Shown: positions 25,637 to 32,989 of the stretch, one piece after another
Layout: each line of letters begins with the position of its first letter
Position numbering within the stretch: the first letter of the stretch is position 1
Source of the DNA: Oscillospiraceae bacterium
GTDB lineage: Bacteria; Bacillota; Clostridia; Oscillospirales; Ruminococcaceae
Direction of reading: 5' to 3'
Assembly: GCA_900768705.1 (NCBI GenBank)
Contig: CAAGEB010000100.1
Location: 1 to 39,863 of the forward strand
Length of the DNA: 39,863 nucleotides
Notes under the pieces: model-generated
Database searches by the model: none
What the model was told of the DNA's origin: nothing
Seen by the model: the letters and a program-made list of their open reading frames with translations, nothing else
Program-made: the position numbers and the translations under genes

Positions 25637-26488
25637 ATAGCAAGCGGAAATATGAAGGTTATCAAGCGCCGCATAAAGTCTGTAGGCTCAACCAGACAGA
25701 TTACAAAGGCAATGGAGCTGGTAGCCTCAAGTAAGCTCCGCAAGGCGAAGGCTCGTGCGGAACAGGCTCGGCCTTACTTCAATGAGCTTTATAAAACAAT
25801 GTGCGAGATTGCCTCTGCAAACACCGACTTCTCTACGGAATTTACGGTAAAAAGGGAAGTAAAGCATCGGTTGTTTATAGTTATCGCCGGTGACAGGGGT
25901 CTGGCGGGAGGATATAACTCAAATGTCCTTAAAATGGCGGTTCAGGCGCACGAAGAAGACGCAGAAAAACCGAAAATCATCGCAATAGGCAAAAAAGCCG
26001 TGGAGTTTTTCACCAAGCGGGATTATGATGTGGTGGCTGAATATGCGAATATCGCCGAAAACATCAAGCCGAATACGGCGCAGGATATTGCAAATATTGC
26101 AATAGATTTATTCAGAAGCGGCGAGATTGATAAGGTTGAGGTGTTCTATACCATGTTTATTTCACCTATCTCACAGCAGGCTCAGCGTATGGATGTTCTG
26201 CCGATGGATACGGTGGAGCTTTCGGATTACGGCACTATGACCTATGACCCCTCTCCCGAGGCGGTTTTCAACAGAATTGTGCCAAAATTCACCGCCAGCC
26301 TTGTTCAGTGTGCAGTGGTGGAATCCTACGCTTCCGAACAGGGCGCACGCCGCACGGCAATGGAAAATGCCACTGACAATGCGGACGCTATGACGGAAAA
26401 TCTTTCGCTGCTGTATAACCGTGCCCGTCAGGCAAGCATCACAACGGAGATTATCGACATTGTGTCAGGTGCGTCTGCACAGGAATAA
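25637..26488 (+). CDS. atpG: F1Fo ATP synthase subunit gamma (probable non-AUG start)
   Basis: The central rotating shaft of F1. From the first ATG (25652) the protein is 278 residues with MKVIKRRIKSVGSTRQITKAMELVASSKLRKAKARAEQARP at the N-terminus shown in parts as KRRIKSV, QITKAMELV and SSKLRKA, and a matching C-terminal helix RARQASITTEIIDIVSGA. That ATG has no usable ribosome binding site. AGGGGG (25624-25629) lies 7 bases before an in-frame ATA (25637), whose reading ATA-GCA-AGC-GGA-AAT gives (M)ASGN before MK, like the MASG-type N-termini of related gamma subunits. An ATT at 25634 is the other candidate. A base error turning ATG into ATA is an alternative. Confidence 0.9.
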   Translation: MASGNMKVIKRRIKSVGSTRQITKAMELVASSKLRKAKARAEQARPYFNELYKTMCEIASANTDFSTEFTVKREVKHRLFIVIAGDRGLAGGYNSNVLKMAVQAHEEDAEKPKIIAIGKKAVEFFTKRDYDVVAEYANIAENIKPNTAQDIANIAIDLFRSGEIDKVEVFYTMFISPISQQAQRMDVLPMDTVELSDYGTMTYDPSPEAVFNRIVPKFTASLVQCAVVESYASEQGARRTAMENATDNADAMTENLSLLYNRARQASITTEIIDIVSGASAQE

Positions 26489-26523
26489 ACCCTATTTTTT
26501 CCAGGTATAGAGAGGAAAAGTAT

Positions 26524-27921
26524 ATGACAAATCAGAACACAGGCACGATTGTTCAGGTTATCGGAGCGGTTCTTGATATTAAGTTCCCGCCCGAAAGTCT
26601 GCCCAATCTGCTTAACGCTATCGAGATTGACAACCACGGCAAAAGGCTGGTTGTGGAGGTAGCACAGCATATCGGAGACGATACCGTCCGCTGCATTGCA
26701 ATGGGCAGCACCGACGGACTTGTCAGAGGTATGCAGGCGGTTGACACCGGTTCCTCCATTAAAGTGCCGGTAGGTGAAAAGACTCTGGGACGCATTTTCA
26801 ACCTGCTGGGCGAAGCCGTTGACAACAAGCCCCAGCCCGAAACCGAGGAGCAGTGGGAAATTCACCGTCCCGCACCCACTTTTGAAGAGCAGGAAGCTTC
26901 CAATCAGGTTCTGGAAACCGGTATCAAGGTTGTCGATCTGATTGCCCCCTATCTGAAGGGCGGTAAAATCGGTCTGTTCGGCGGCGCAGGCGTCGGAAAA
27001 ACCGTACTTATTATGGAGCTTATCAATAATATCGCTCGTCAGCACGGCGGTATTTCCGTATTCACCGGTGTAGGAGAGCGTACTCGTGAGGGTAACGACC
27101 TGTACTGCGAAATGATGGAATCGGGAGTAATCAACAAGACCGCATTGGTTTACGGTCAGATGAACGAACCCCCGGGAGCAAGAATGAGAGTTGCTCTTTC
27201 AGGACTTACCATGGCGGAGTATTTCCGTGATAAAATGGGGCAGGATGTGCTTCTCTTTATCGACAACATTTTCCGTTTCACTCAGGCAGGCTCGGAGGTT
27301 TCCGCACTTCTGGGAAGAATGCCCTCTGCCGTAGGTTATCAGCCTACGCTGGCAACGGAAATGGGTGCTTTGCAGGAACGAATTACTTCCACCAAGAAGG
27401 GTTCAATCACCTCCGTTCAGGCGGTTTATGTGCCTGCGGACGACCTTACCGACCCTGCGCCTGCAACCACCTTTGCACATCTGGACGCTACCACCGTACT
27501 TTCAAGAAGCATTTCTTCCATGGGTATCTATCCTGCGGTTGATCCGCTGGAATCCACATCCAGAATTCTTGCGCCGGAGATCGTCGGTCAGGAGCATTAT
27601 CAGGTAGCCCGTGATGTACAGGCTATTCTTCAGCGTTACAACGAGCTGCAGGATATTATCGCAATTCTCGGTATGGACGAGCTTTCCGATGAGGACAGAC
27701 TTACCGTTTCCCGTGCGAGAAAAATTCAGCGTTTCCTGTCCCAGCCCTTCTTCGTTGCAGAGAAGTTCAACGGCATGGACGGTAAATATGTTCCGCTGAA
27801 GGAAACTATCCGAGGCTTTAAGGAAATTATCGAAGGCAAGCATGACGATCTGCCCGAAAGCGCATTCCTTTATGTGGGAACAATCGACGAGGCTGTCGAA
27901 AAAGCAAAGCACCTGAATTGA
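26524..27921 (+). CDS. atpD: F1Fo ATP synthase subunit beta
   Basis: The catalytic nucleotide-binding subunit, 465 residues. It has the Walker A loop GGAGVGKT, GVGERTREGNDLY with the catalytic glutamate, LLFIDNIFRF as Walker B, and the C-terminal DELSDED lever analogous to DELSEED. Start after GAGAGGAAAAG. It is 35 bp after atpG and 19 bp before atpC. Confidence 0.98.
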   Translation: MTNQNTGTIVQVIGAVLDIKFPPESLPNLLNAIEIDNHGKRLVVEVAQHIGDDTVRCIAMGSTDGLVRGMQAVDTGSSIKVPVGEKTLGRIFNLLGEAVDNKPQPETEEQWEIHRPAPTFEEQEASNQVLETGIKVVDLIAPYLKGGKIGLFGGAGVGKTVLIMELINNIARQHGGISVFTGVGERTREGNDLYCEMMESGVINKTALVYGQMNEPPGARMRVALSGLTMAEYFRDKMGQDVLLFIDNIFRFTQAGSEVSALLGRMPSAVGYQPTLATEMGALQERITSTKKGSITSVQAVYVPADDLTDPAPATTFAHLDATTVLSRSISSMGIYPAVDPLESTSRILAPEIVGQEHYQVARDVQAILQRYNELQDIIAILGMDELSDEDRLTVSRARKIQRFLSQPFFVAEKFNGMDGKYVPLKETIRGFKEIIEGKHDDLPESAFLYVGTIDEAVEKAKHLN

Positions 27922-27940
27922 TGAAAAGGAGAAGAATGCG

Positions 27941-28342
27941 ATGACGCCGTTTAAACTGCAAATTATCACACCGGAAAAAACCGTGTTCGACGGCGAAACC
28001 GAGCAGATTATTGTCCGTACAACAGTGGGCGATGTGGGAATACTCAATGGACACGAGCCTTACTGTGCAGCTCTTGGAATCGGTCAGATGCGGATAATGC
28101 AAAACGGCGAATTCCGCCGTGCGGCAACCTCCGGCGGAATTATCAAGGTTTCAAAGGAAATGACTGTCATTCTTGTTCAGACCTGCGAATGGGCGGACGA
28201 AATTGATTTAGAGCGTGCCAATGCTGCAAAATCCGCCGCAGAAGCCCGTATCCAATCCGCCGATGACGACAGCGAGCTTGCTCTTGCAGAGGCAAAGCTT
28301 CACCGTGCGCTGAACCGAATCGACACTGCAAATTTCAAGTAA
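27941..28342 (+). CDS. atpC: F1Fo ATP synthase subunit epsilon
   Basis: The small rotor subunit that binds gamma and can inhibit ATP hydrolysis, 133 residues. An N-terminal beta-sandwich (FKLQIITPEKTVFDGE, GDVGILNGHEPYCAAL) is followed by a C-terminal helical hairpin (LERANAAKSAAEARIQS). The start has AAGGAG upstream. It is the last gene of the operon and precedes a terminator. Confidence 0.96.
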   Translation: MTPFKLQIITPEKTVFDGETEQIIVRTTVGDVGILNGHEPYCAALGIGQMRIMQNGEFRRAATSGGIIKVSKEMTVILVQTCEWADEIDLERANAAKSAAEARIQSADDDSELALAEAKLHRALNRIDTANFK

Positions 28343-28418
28343 TATCCGATTTCCGGTAAAGCCCGTAAATGGTTGCTCCGAAGTTCAGGATAAAGCAATA
28401 AATTGATAGAATAATTAC

Positions 28419-28450
28419 AAACCCGCTGAGAATATCCTCGGCGGGTTTGT
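28419..28450 (+). terminator. Terminator of the atp operon
   Basis: AAACCCGCTGAG and CTCGGCGGGTTT pair with one G-T wobble around a six-base loop and run into GTTTGTTGG. It lies about 75 bp after the atpC stop. Confidence 0.75.
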
Positions 28451-28587
28451 TGGTTGATAAATAAATACCCTTTTCTCCGGTATTACGGAAAACTGTATAT
28501 TGATTTATGCAGTGTGAAGTTTTTTAATCGGGGTAAGAGTTAATGTAAATCAATCCTTCAATGTAAAGAAAGCATTTCAGGCAATTA

Positions 28588-28624
28588 AAAAAACCGCACC
28601 AAACCGATTTGGTGCGGTTTATTT
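28588..28624. terminator. Bidirectional terminator
   Basis: A perfect 13-bp stem AAACCGCACCAAA/TTTGGTGCGGTTT with a four-base loop (28591-28620), preceded by a run of A and followed by T-rich sequence. It can end the minus-strand secreted-protein operon as well as plus-strand readthrough. Confidence 0.85.
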
Positions 28625-28753
28625 GAGAAAATACAATTCCTTCTGTTTTCAGTAAGCGTCGGAAACAGGGCGTTTAAACCGGCAGTCAGGTAATACTTTT
28701 TCTTTAACCATCAATTCAAAATCAGTTAGGGTTTATTGTAATAAGCTATAGCA

Positions 28754-29482
28754 TCACCTAACAATAATTTGTATTCTCTGCGTGGATGAACCGCATTTTG
28801 CCGTGATAAACGCTGTTCCCTTTGCCTTTGCAGTAACCTTACCCTTTGAAGATACCGAAGCAACACTTGATTTACTGCTTGTCCAATTAACCTTTGAGCC
28901 TGACGGTGAAACCAACGCACCTAACTGAACCGTATTTCCTTTATTAACTGTCAGAGTGAGGTAGGATATTTTGGCTTTAGTGACAGTGGTTGAAGGGAAT
29001 TTTGCAGTTAGCGAAATTTTTCTGTTCCCACGACTACCGGTTCCAAAATCTCTGTAGTTGTGCTGAACCCGTATATAATATGTTCCCTTTCCGATTTGAT
29101 ATGTAGCATTTATCTTAATCTTTTCTGTCGCTTGATTCCACTTTAGGTTAAAACAACCGTTTGAGCAATCACCGGTTCCTGAAATCATTGTGTACTCATC
29201 AAAAGGTACAGTATTTCCATCTTTATCATAGACATAAATATTAATCTTATCAAGACCGGCCGTTATATTTAGACTAAGGGTTCCGCTTTTTGTTGATGTA
29301 AACTTATAGTCTGCACATTCGCCACAACCTATACCTGTTGCTTCATATTGCTTGCCGCTGGTAATTGTTTTGGCCGTATCATAAATACTATCCGCTCCAG
29401 CCGAAACAGAAACTACACCAAATGCACCTACGGCGACTATCACAGTCATAAACAAAGCGGCTATTCTTTTCAAAACCTTCAT
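28754..29482 (-). CDS. Secreted protein with C-terminal bacterial Ig-like (Big_2) domain
   Basis: A 242-residue exported protein: signal peptide (about 1-28, MKVLKRIAALFMTVIVAVGA then FGVVSVSA), a beta-rich domain (about 35-160) resembling pre-peptidase C-terminal or carbohydrate-binding sandwiches (DYKFTSTKSGTLSLNI, GTYYIRVQH), and a Big_2-type domain (about 168-242) with LTVNKGNTVQLGA, VNWTSSKSSVASVS and GKVTAKAKGTAFITA. Four cysteines in the middle domain (GCGEC, DCSNGC) may form disulfides. It probably binds an extracellular surface or glycan. It follows the CHAP hydrolase gene by 10 bp and is the last gene of that operon. Confidence 0.82.
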   Translation of the reverse strand: MKVLKRIAALFMTVIVAVGAFGVVSVSAGADSIYDTAKTITSGKQYEATGIGCGECADYKFTSTKSGTLSLNITAGLDKINIYVYDKDGNTVPFDEYTMISGTGDCSNGCFNLKWNQATEKIKINATYQIGKGTYYIRVQHNYRDFGTGSRGNRKISLTAKFPSTTVTKAKISYLTLTVNKGNTVQLGALVSPSGSKVNWTSSKSSVASVSSKGKVTAKAKGTAFITAKCGSSTQRIQIIVR

Positions 29483-29492
29483 ACATTACACC

Positions 29493-30446
29493 TTATATCC
29501 TAAGAAGCCCGACAACTTCGCTATTATAATTTCTTGCCCTATTTGCAACCTTACCGCCGGATGTATTACCCTCTACAGTATAAACCGTATTTGTTCGGGC
29601 GTCATAACCGGTTACAATACCAACATGGCTCCAATTTGTTATTCCATCATCGTCATCTGCCCAAAGATACATAATAATATCTCCACGCTGGGGAGTAACT
29701 TGGTTTCGGCTTACCCTTTGAACTCTATTAAGGCCGGAGCCGGATATTCCATTTTTTCTAAGAGAAGTAATATTATTGTCACGGAAACAATAGAATTTTC
29801 CCAATCCATTGTTAAGTGCGGATATAGTGAGGTCACGAGGATTTGCAGAACGCTTTATATTAACCCCGGCATTTCTTAATAGATCACTTACATAGTATGC
29901 ACACCAATCGTCGGTATAGCCGAGGTTGGATTTTCTCATACCAAGCTGTGCCTGTGCCGCTGCAATAACGGATTCAACATTATAACCTGATGTAACAGAT
30001 ATTACATTATCTTTCTCGTTTGCACCGCTTATTTTTTCTTTAGCAACAGATATTAGCTTATTCCATGTACCACTGCCGATAACTCCATCCTGAGAAAGCC
30101 CGTATCTTCTCTGGAAAGACTTGACGGCGTTCTTTGTAGCGGGACCAAATTGACCGTCAATATCCAAACTGCTATTCACAGTAAAATTAAGTAATCTTTG
30201 AGCATCCTTTATAACAGTCTTACCTGTTTTTGTGTTGTTTGCCCAAAAACCTTGCTTCAAAACCCATCCATGTGCTTTCCAATCTTTCTGGAACCCGCTG
30301 ATTTGTGAGGAAGTAAGCGAATACTCCGCTGCCGAAGCATAAACACCGATCGGACAAGACATACAATAAGTGCTTACCGAATACCCGGCTGCCATAACTG
30401 CAAGTACAGCCGCCATTGCCGTAATTTTCTTTGTGATAGCTTTCAT
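29493..30446 (-). CDS. Secreted peptidoglycan-binding and CHAP-type cell-wall hydrolase
   Basis: A 317-residue exported protein. A hydrophobic signal region (about 8-38) is followed by a peptidoglycan-binding domain (about 75-135: VIKDAQRLLNF, DGQFGPATKNAVKSFQRRYG, LSQDGVIGSGTW) and a CHAP/NlpC-like amidase domain (about 155-317). The catalytic Cys182 lies in DDWCAYYV and His274 in NWSHVGIVTG, with VEGNT (about 291-295) as the third position. It should cut peptide bonds in peptidoglycan. AGGAGG precedes the start by nine bases. It lies between a lipoprotein gene and an Ig-like protein gene in one operon. Confidence 0.88.
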   Translation of the reverse strand: MKAITKKITAMAAVLAVMAAGYSVSTYCMSCPIGVYASAAEYSLTSSQISGFQKDWKAHGWVLKQGFWANNTKTGKTVIKDAQRLLNFTVNSSLDIDGQFGPATKNAVKSFQRRYGLSQDGVIGSGTWNKLISVAKEKISGANEKDNVISVTSGYNVESVIAAAQAQLGMRKSNLGYTDDWCAYYVSDLLRNAGVNIKRSANPRDLTISALNNGLGKFYCFRDNNITSLRKNGISGSGLNRVQRVSRNQVTPQRGDIIMYLWADDDDGITNWSHVGIVTGYDARTNTVYTVEGNTSGGKVANRARNYNSEVVGLLRI

Positions 30447-30467
30447 AATCCTTTACCTCCTGTTGAT

Positions 30468-30863
30468 TTATTTTTTTAATAGTGTCCAATTATCGCCGTT
30501 ATGTGGTGCGACGATCTTTCCCAAGTTAACCATACCGGTATCACATATCTTACATTTATCAGGATCACTTTCCAGATAGATTTTCAGAGAACCATCGTCT
30601 AGCAGTTTCCAATATACCGTTTCTCCGCTGAGATCCTTCACATCATCAATCAGCGTCCATCTTACCGGACCTCCGCCGTTATACTTTACCGTCACAGTGT
30701 GATCGCTGTTGAGCGTAAATAGCGTCACCCTAGATTGTGAAGTAGTCCATGAGCCTACAAGCAAGCTTTCATTAATCTTGTTTTCCTTTGAGGAACAGCC
30801 GGTAAAGCAAAGCACCGCCGCCAGAAACAGTGAAATGATCTCTGCGATCTTTTTTGTTCTCAT
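30468..30863 (-). CDS. Small secreted lipoprotein
   Basis: A 131-residue predicted lipoprotein. A signal sequence ends at the lipobox LCFTGC (Cys23). The remainder is a compact beta-rich domain (LVGSWTTSQSRVTLFTLNSD, YWKLLDDGSLKIYLE) resembling lipocalin-like domains, with two further cysteines in DKCKICDTG. ATG 30863 is chosen over an in-frame ATG 14 codons upstream because AGGGGGTG lies nine bases before it and the signal sequence then has the normal KK start. It is the first gene of the operon with the CHAP hydrolase. Function is unknown. Confidence 0.8.
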   Translation of the reverse strand: MRTKKIAEIISLFLAAVLCFTGCSSKENKINESLLVGSWTTSQSRVTLFTLNSDHTVTVKYNGGGPVRWTLIDDVKDLSGETVYWKLLDDGSLKIYLESDPDKCKICDTGMVNLGKIVAPHNGDNWTLLKK

Positions 30864-30901
30864 AATAGAACACCCCCTAGTTTTTATAAAGAATTCTTTG
30901 T

Positions 30902-30954
30902 GCATTCATTCGAATTCTTTTCTATATTATAGCATTCATACGAATGCAAGTCAA
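30902..30954 (-). promoter_or_regulatory. Promoter and twin inverted-repeat operator of the secreted-protein operon
   Basis: Minus-strand TTGACT (30954-30949) and TATAAT (30931-30926) have a 17-bp spacer. A perfect inverted repeat GCATTC-ATAC-GAATGC (30932-30947) fills that spacer. A second copy GCATTC-ATTC-GAATTC (30902-30917) starts exactly 30 bp away, over the likely start site. This is a classical repressor layout; the divergent Xre gene is the obvious candidate regulator. Confidence 0.7.
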
Positions 30955-31029
30955 TAATTAAATTTACTATAATTGTTATAATATTATTGTTAATATTAGA
31001 CAAAAATAAAACAAAAGCGAGGTTATATT

Positions 31030-31266
31030 ATGGCAAAATTTCAGAGACTTCAAGATTTACGGGAAGATAACGATTTACGACAAGAGGATATTGCAAATAT
31101 CCTTGGCATAACCAGACAGCAATACCAACTATATGAAAGCGGTAAACGAGAGATAAAATTCAGTCAGGTAATAATACTTGCAAAATTTTATGGAGTACCA
31201 ATAGATTATATTGCAGGTCTGACGAATAACATATCATCCAAACGCAGTACAGATCTTAAAAAATAA
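31030..31266 (+). CDS. Xre-family helix-turn-helix regulator
   Basis: A 78-residue single-domain DNA-binding protein: LQDLREDNDLRQEDIANILGITRQQYQLYESGKREIKFSQVIILA is covered by a Cro/C1-type HTH (helices at about 6-65), with DYIAGLTN at the end. The ATG has GAGGT upstream. It is transcribed divergently from the secreted lipoprotein-CHAP operon, whose promoter holds two inverted repeats. The gene is AT-rich like its neighbours and unlike the flanking core genes. Confidence 0.88.
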   Translation: MAKFQRLQDLREDNDLRQEDIANILGITRQQYQLYESGKREIKFSQVIILAKFYGVPIDYIAGLTNNISSKRSTDLKK

Positions 31267-31355
31267 AACAGAGGATGCCATTGTAAAAATCTCGCAATGA
31301 TTCATATTTCGTATAAAATGTTTCGTAGTATTATAAAATTTTTTTGAAAAACCTA

Positions 31356-31405
31356 TTTACAAACATCTATATGTTGTTTATAATAATATATAGATGAATA
31401 TCTAT
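31356..31405 (+). promoter_or_regulatory. arsR promoter with inverted-repeat operator
   Basis: TTTACA (31356-31361) and TATAAT (31379-31384) have a 17-bp spacer. A perfect 9-bp inverted repeat CATCTATAT/ATATAGATG (31364-31372 and 31388-31396) brackets the -10 box, and ATAGAT-GAAT-ATCTAT (31390-31405) overlaps its right arm. The ATCTAT/ATAGAT unit recurs before the permease gene, as expected for an ArsR operator. Confidence 0.65.
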
Positions 31406-31422
31406 GGGAGGTGTGTTTATAG

Positions 31423-31707
31423 TTGGATGAAAGAAAAACCGCATTGATTTTCAAGGCGTTCTGTGACGAAAACAGAATCAAAATTTTACAGCTTTTGCTT
31501 GACGGGGAAAAATGTGCCTGCAGGCTCCTTGAGGAAATGAATATCACTCAACCAACCCTCTCTCACCACATGAAAATTCTCTGCGACAGCGGTATTGTCA
31601 AAGCACGAAAAGAGGGCAAGTGGATACACTATTCGCTCTCTGACGAAGGAATTGAAAATGCGCAAAGGTATCTGATATTTTTGCTGAACAGGGGAAGGAA
31701 AACTTGA
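31423..31707 (+). CDS. arsR: ArsR/SmtB-family metalloregulator
   Basis: A 94-residue winged-helix repressor: FKAFCDENRIKILQLLL, then the metal-sensing CACRLLEEM, then the recognition helix TQPTLSHHMKILCDSGIV and wing EGKWIHYSL. The CxC pair corresponds to the trivalent-arsenic or antimony site (CVC) of ArsR, so the inducer is probably As(III), methylarsenite or a similar soft metalloid. The start is TTG 31423, eight to nine bases after GGAGGTG; the nearby ATG at 31427 is out of frame. Matching ATCTAT inverted repeats lie before this gene and before the permease, suggesting it controls both. Confidence 0.88.
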   Translation: MDERKTALIFKAFCDENRIKILQLLLDGEKCACRLLEEMNITQPTLSHHMKILCDSGIVKARKEGKWIHYSLSDEGIENAQRYLIFLLNRGRKT

Positions 31708-31708
31708 A

Positions 31709-31878
31709 ATGAACAAATTCAACAAGGCTTTGGAGCTTTTCTCAAACAATTTTATAAGCTGACAAAACCCGATGAAATGGCTTGTATCAAGGAAAAGGGA
31801 CTGTTCGGTGATGTGTGTCCTAAAATGATAAAAAGTGCGGTGGAGATACTCGAAAGCGTGCTTGCCGACTATGAATAG
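31709..31878 (+). pseudogene. Broken small cysteine-rich (C_GCAxxG_C_C-like) gene
   Basis: A start-like segment reads MNKFNKALELFSNNFIS then stops at 31760. A different frame continues from about 31741 with CIKEKGLFGDVCPKMIKSAV and EILESVLADYE to a stop at 31876. The two halves look like the beginning and end of the small redox-like C_GCAxxG_C_C family, whose usual length is about 140 residues, with the cysteine-bearing middle deleted and the frame shifted. The family call is from memory of its C-terminal pattern and is tentative; that the locus is broken is better supported. Confidence 0.5.
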
Positions 31879-31923
31879 AAATCAGCCGTGTTTGTCACGG
31901 CTTGTTCAACGCACATATCATTG

Positions 31924-31949
31924 ATATATTTCTATGTATAGATATATAT
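31924..31949 (+). promoter_or_regulatory. Second ArsR-type operator, before the permease
   Basis: Arms ATATATTTCTAT and ATAGATATATAT (11 of 12 complementary) are separated by GT, just upstream of the permease ribosome binding site AAAGGAG. The 12-2-12 geometry is typical of ArsR/SmtB sites. A weak promoter TTGTTC-17-TATATT overlaps it at 31902-31930. Confidence 0.6.
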
Positions 31950-31963
31950 GAAAGGAGCGTTTT

Positions 31964-32977
31964 TTGGAAATTATAAAATCGGTCTGGGATTTCTTTCAGA
32001 ATGAAATACTCGGAATGGCATGGCTGAACAGGCTTATCGGCGGTTTGCTGAACACGCTTGGTTTGAATACAACGGAAAAAATCGGTGGCAGTATTCTGTT
32101 CTTTGTCTATGATATGATAAAAATTATGGTGCTGCTGGGTATCCTTATTTTCATCATTTCGTATATTCAGAGCTTTTTCCCGCCCGAACGAACAAAGAAA
32201 ATTCTCGGCAAGTTTCACGGAATATGGGCAAATATTCTTGCCGCACTACTCGGAACGGTAACACCCTTCTGTTCCTGCTCGTCAATTCCGCTGTTTATCG
32301 GTTTTACAAGTGCCGGGCTGCCACTTGGAGTTACATTCTCGTTTCTGATTTCATCACCGATGGTTGACCTCGGCTCGCTGGTGCTGTTGATGAGCATTTT
32401 CGGCTGGAAGGTTGCGTTCGTTTATGTTATCGTAGGTCTGGTTATTGCCGTTATCGGCGGCACTCTGATTGAAAAGCTGCACCTTGAAAATCAAGTGGAA
32501 GATTTTATACGAAACGGCAAGGCTATTGATATTCCGCAGGAGGAACTGCATATAAAAGACCGCTTGAAATACGCTTGGGAACAGGTGTGCGGCACGGCGA
32601 AAAAAGTTTTTCCCTTTGTGATTATCGGCGTGGGTATCGGAGCTGTTATTCATAACTGGATACCGCAGGAATTTATTATAAGCGCTCTCGGAAATAACAA
32701 CCCGTTTGGTGTATTTATCGCAACAATCGCAGGCGTTCCTATGTATGCCGATATATTCGGTACAATCCCGATTGCAGAAGCCCTGCTGGGAAAAGGGGCA
32801 CTGCTTGGGGTTGTCCTTTCATTTATGATGGCGGTAACAACCTTGTCTCTGCCCTCTATGATTATGCTGCGCAAGGCAGTAAAGCCGAAGCTGCTGGGAA
32901 TTTTTGTCGCAATATGTACGGTGGGAATTATTATTGTGGGTTATGCGTTCAACGCATTACAAAATATTTTAATTTAA
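31964..32977 (+). CDS. arsP: ArsP/UPF0718-family permease
   Basis: A 337-residue membrane protein with about eight helices. The conserved cysteine-rich segment FCSCSSIPLFIGF, the SFLISSPMVDL motif and the second-half repeat AGVPMYADIFGTIPIAEALL define the DUF318/UPF0718 permease family, whose studied member ArsP exports trivalent methylated and aromatic arsenicals. ArsR upstream and a thioredoxin-like protein downstream are frequent partners. The start is TTG 31964 after AAAGGAG; no ATG start is available nearby. Substrate is inferred from family and context and could be another soft metal or thiol-reactive compound. Confidence 0.88.
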   Translation: MEIIKSVWDFFQNEILGMAWLNRLIGGLLNTLGLNTTEKIGGSILFFVYDMIKIMVLLGILIFIISYIQSFFPPERTKKILGKFHGIWANILAALLGTVTPFCSCSSIPLFIGFTSAGLPLGVTFSFLISSPMVDLGSLVLLMSIFGWKVAFVYVIVGLVIAVIGGTLIEKLHLENQVEDFIRNGKAIDIPQEELHIKDRLKYAWEQVCGTAKKVFPFVIIGVGIGAVIHNWIPQEFIISALGNNNPFGVFIATIAGVPMYADIFGTIPIAEALLGKGALLGVVLSFMMAVTTLSLPSMIMLRKAVKPKLLGIFVAICTVGIIIVGYAFNALQNILI

Positions 32978-32989
32978 CAGGAGGAAAAG

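Larger units (their letters stand above)
28343..28753. other. Intergenic region with two terminators
   Basis: About 410 bp with no supported gene, between atpC and a convergent secreted-protein gene. It contains two hairpin terminators described separately. The stretch between them (about 28450-28585) is AT-rich and featureless to my eye. Confidence 0.55.

Noticed and set aside
28754..31266. Prophage lysis module
   Set aside because: A CHAP hydrolase and an Xre regulator are suggestive, but all products have Sec or lipoprotein signals and there is no holin, integrase or structural gene in the window.
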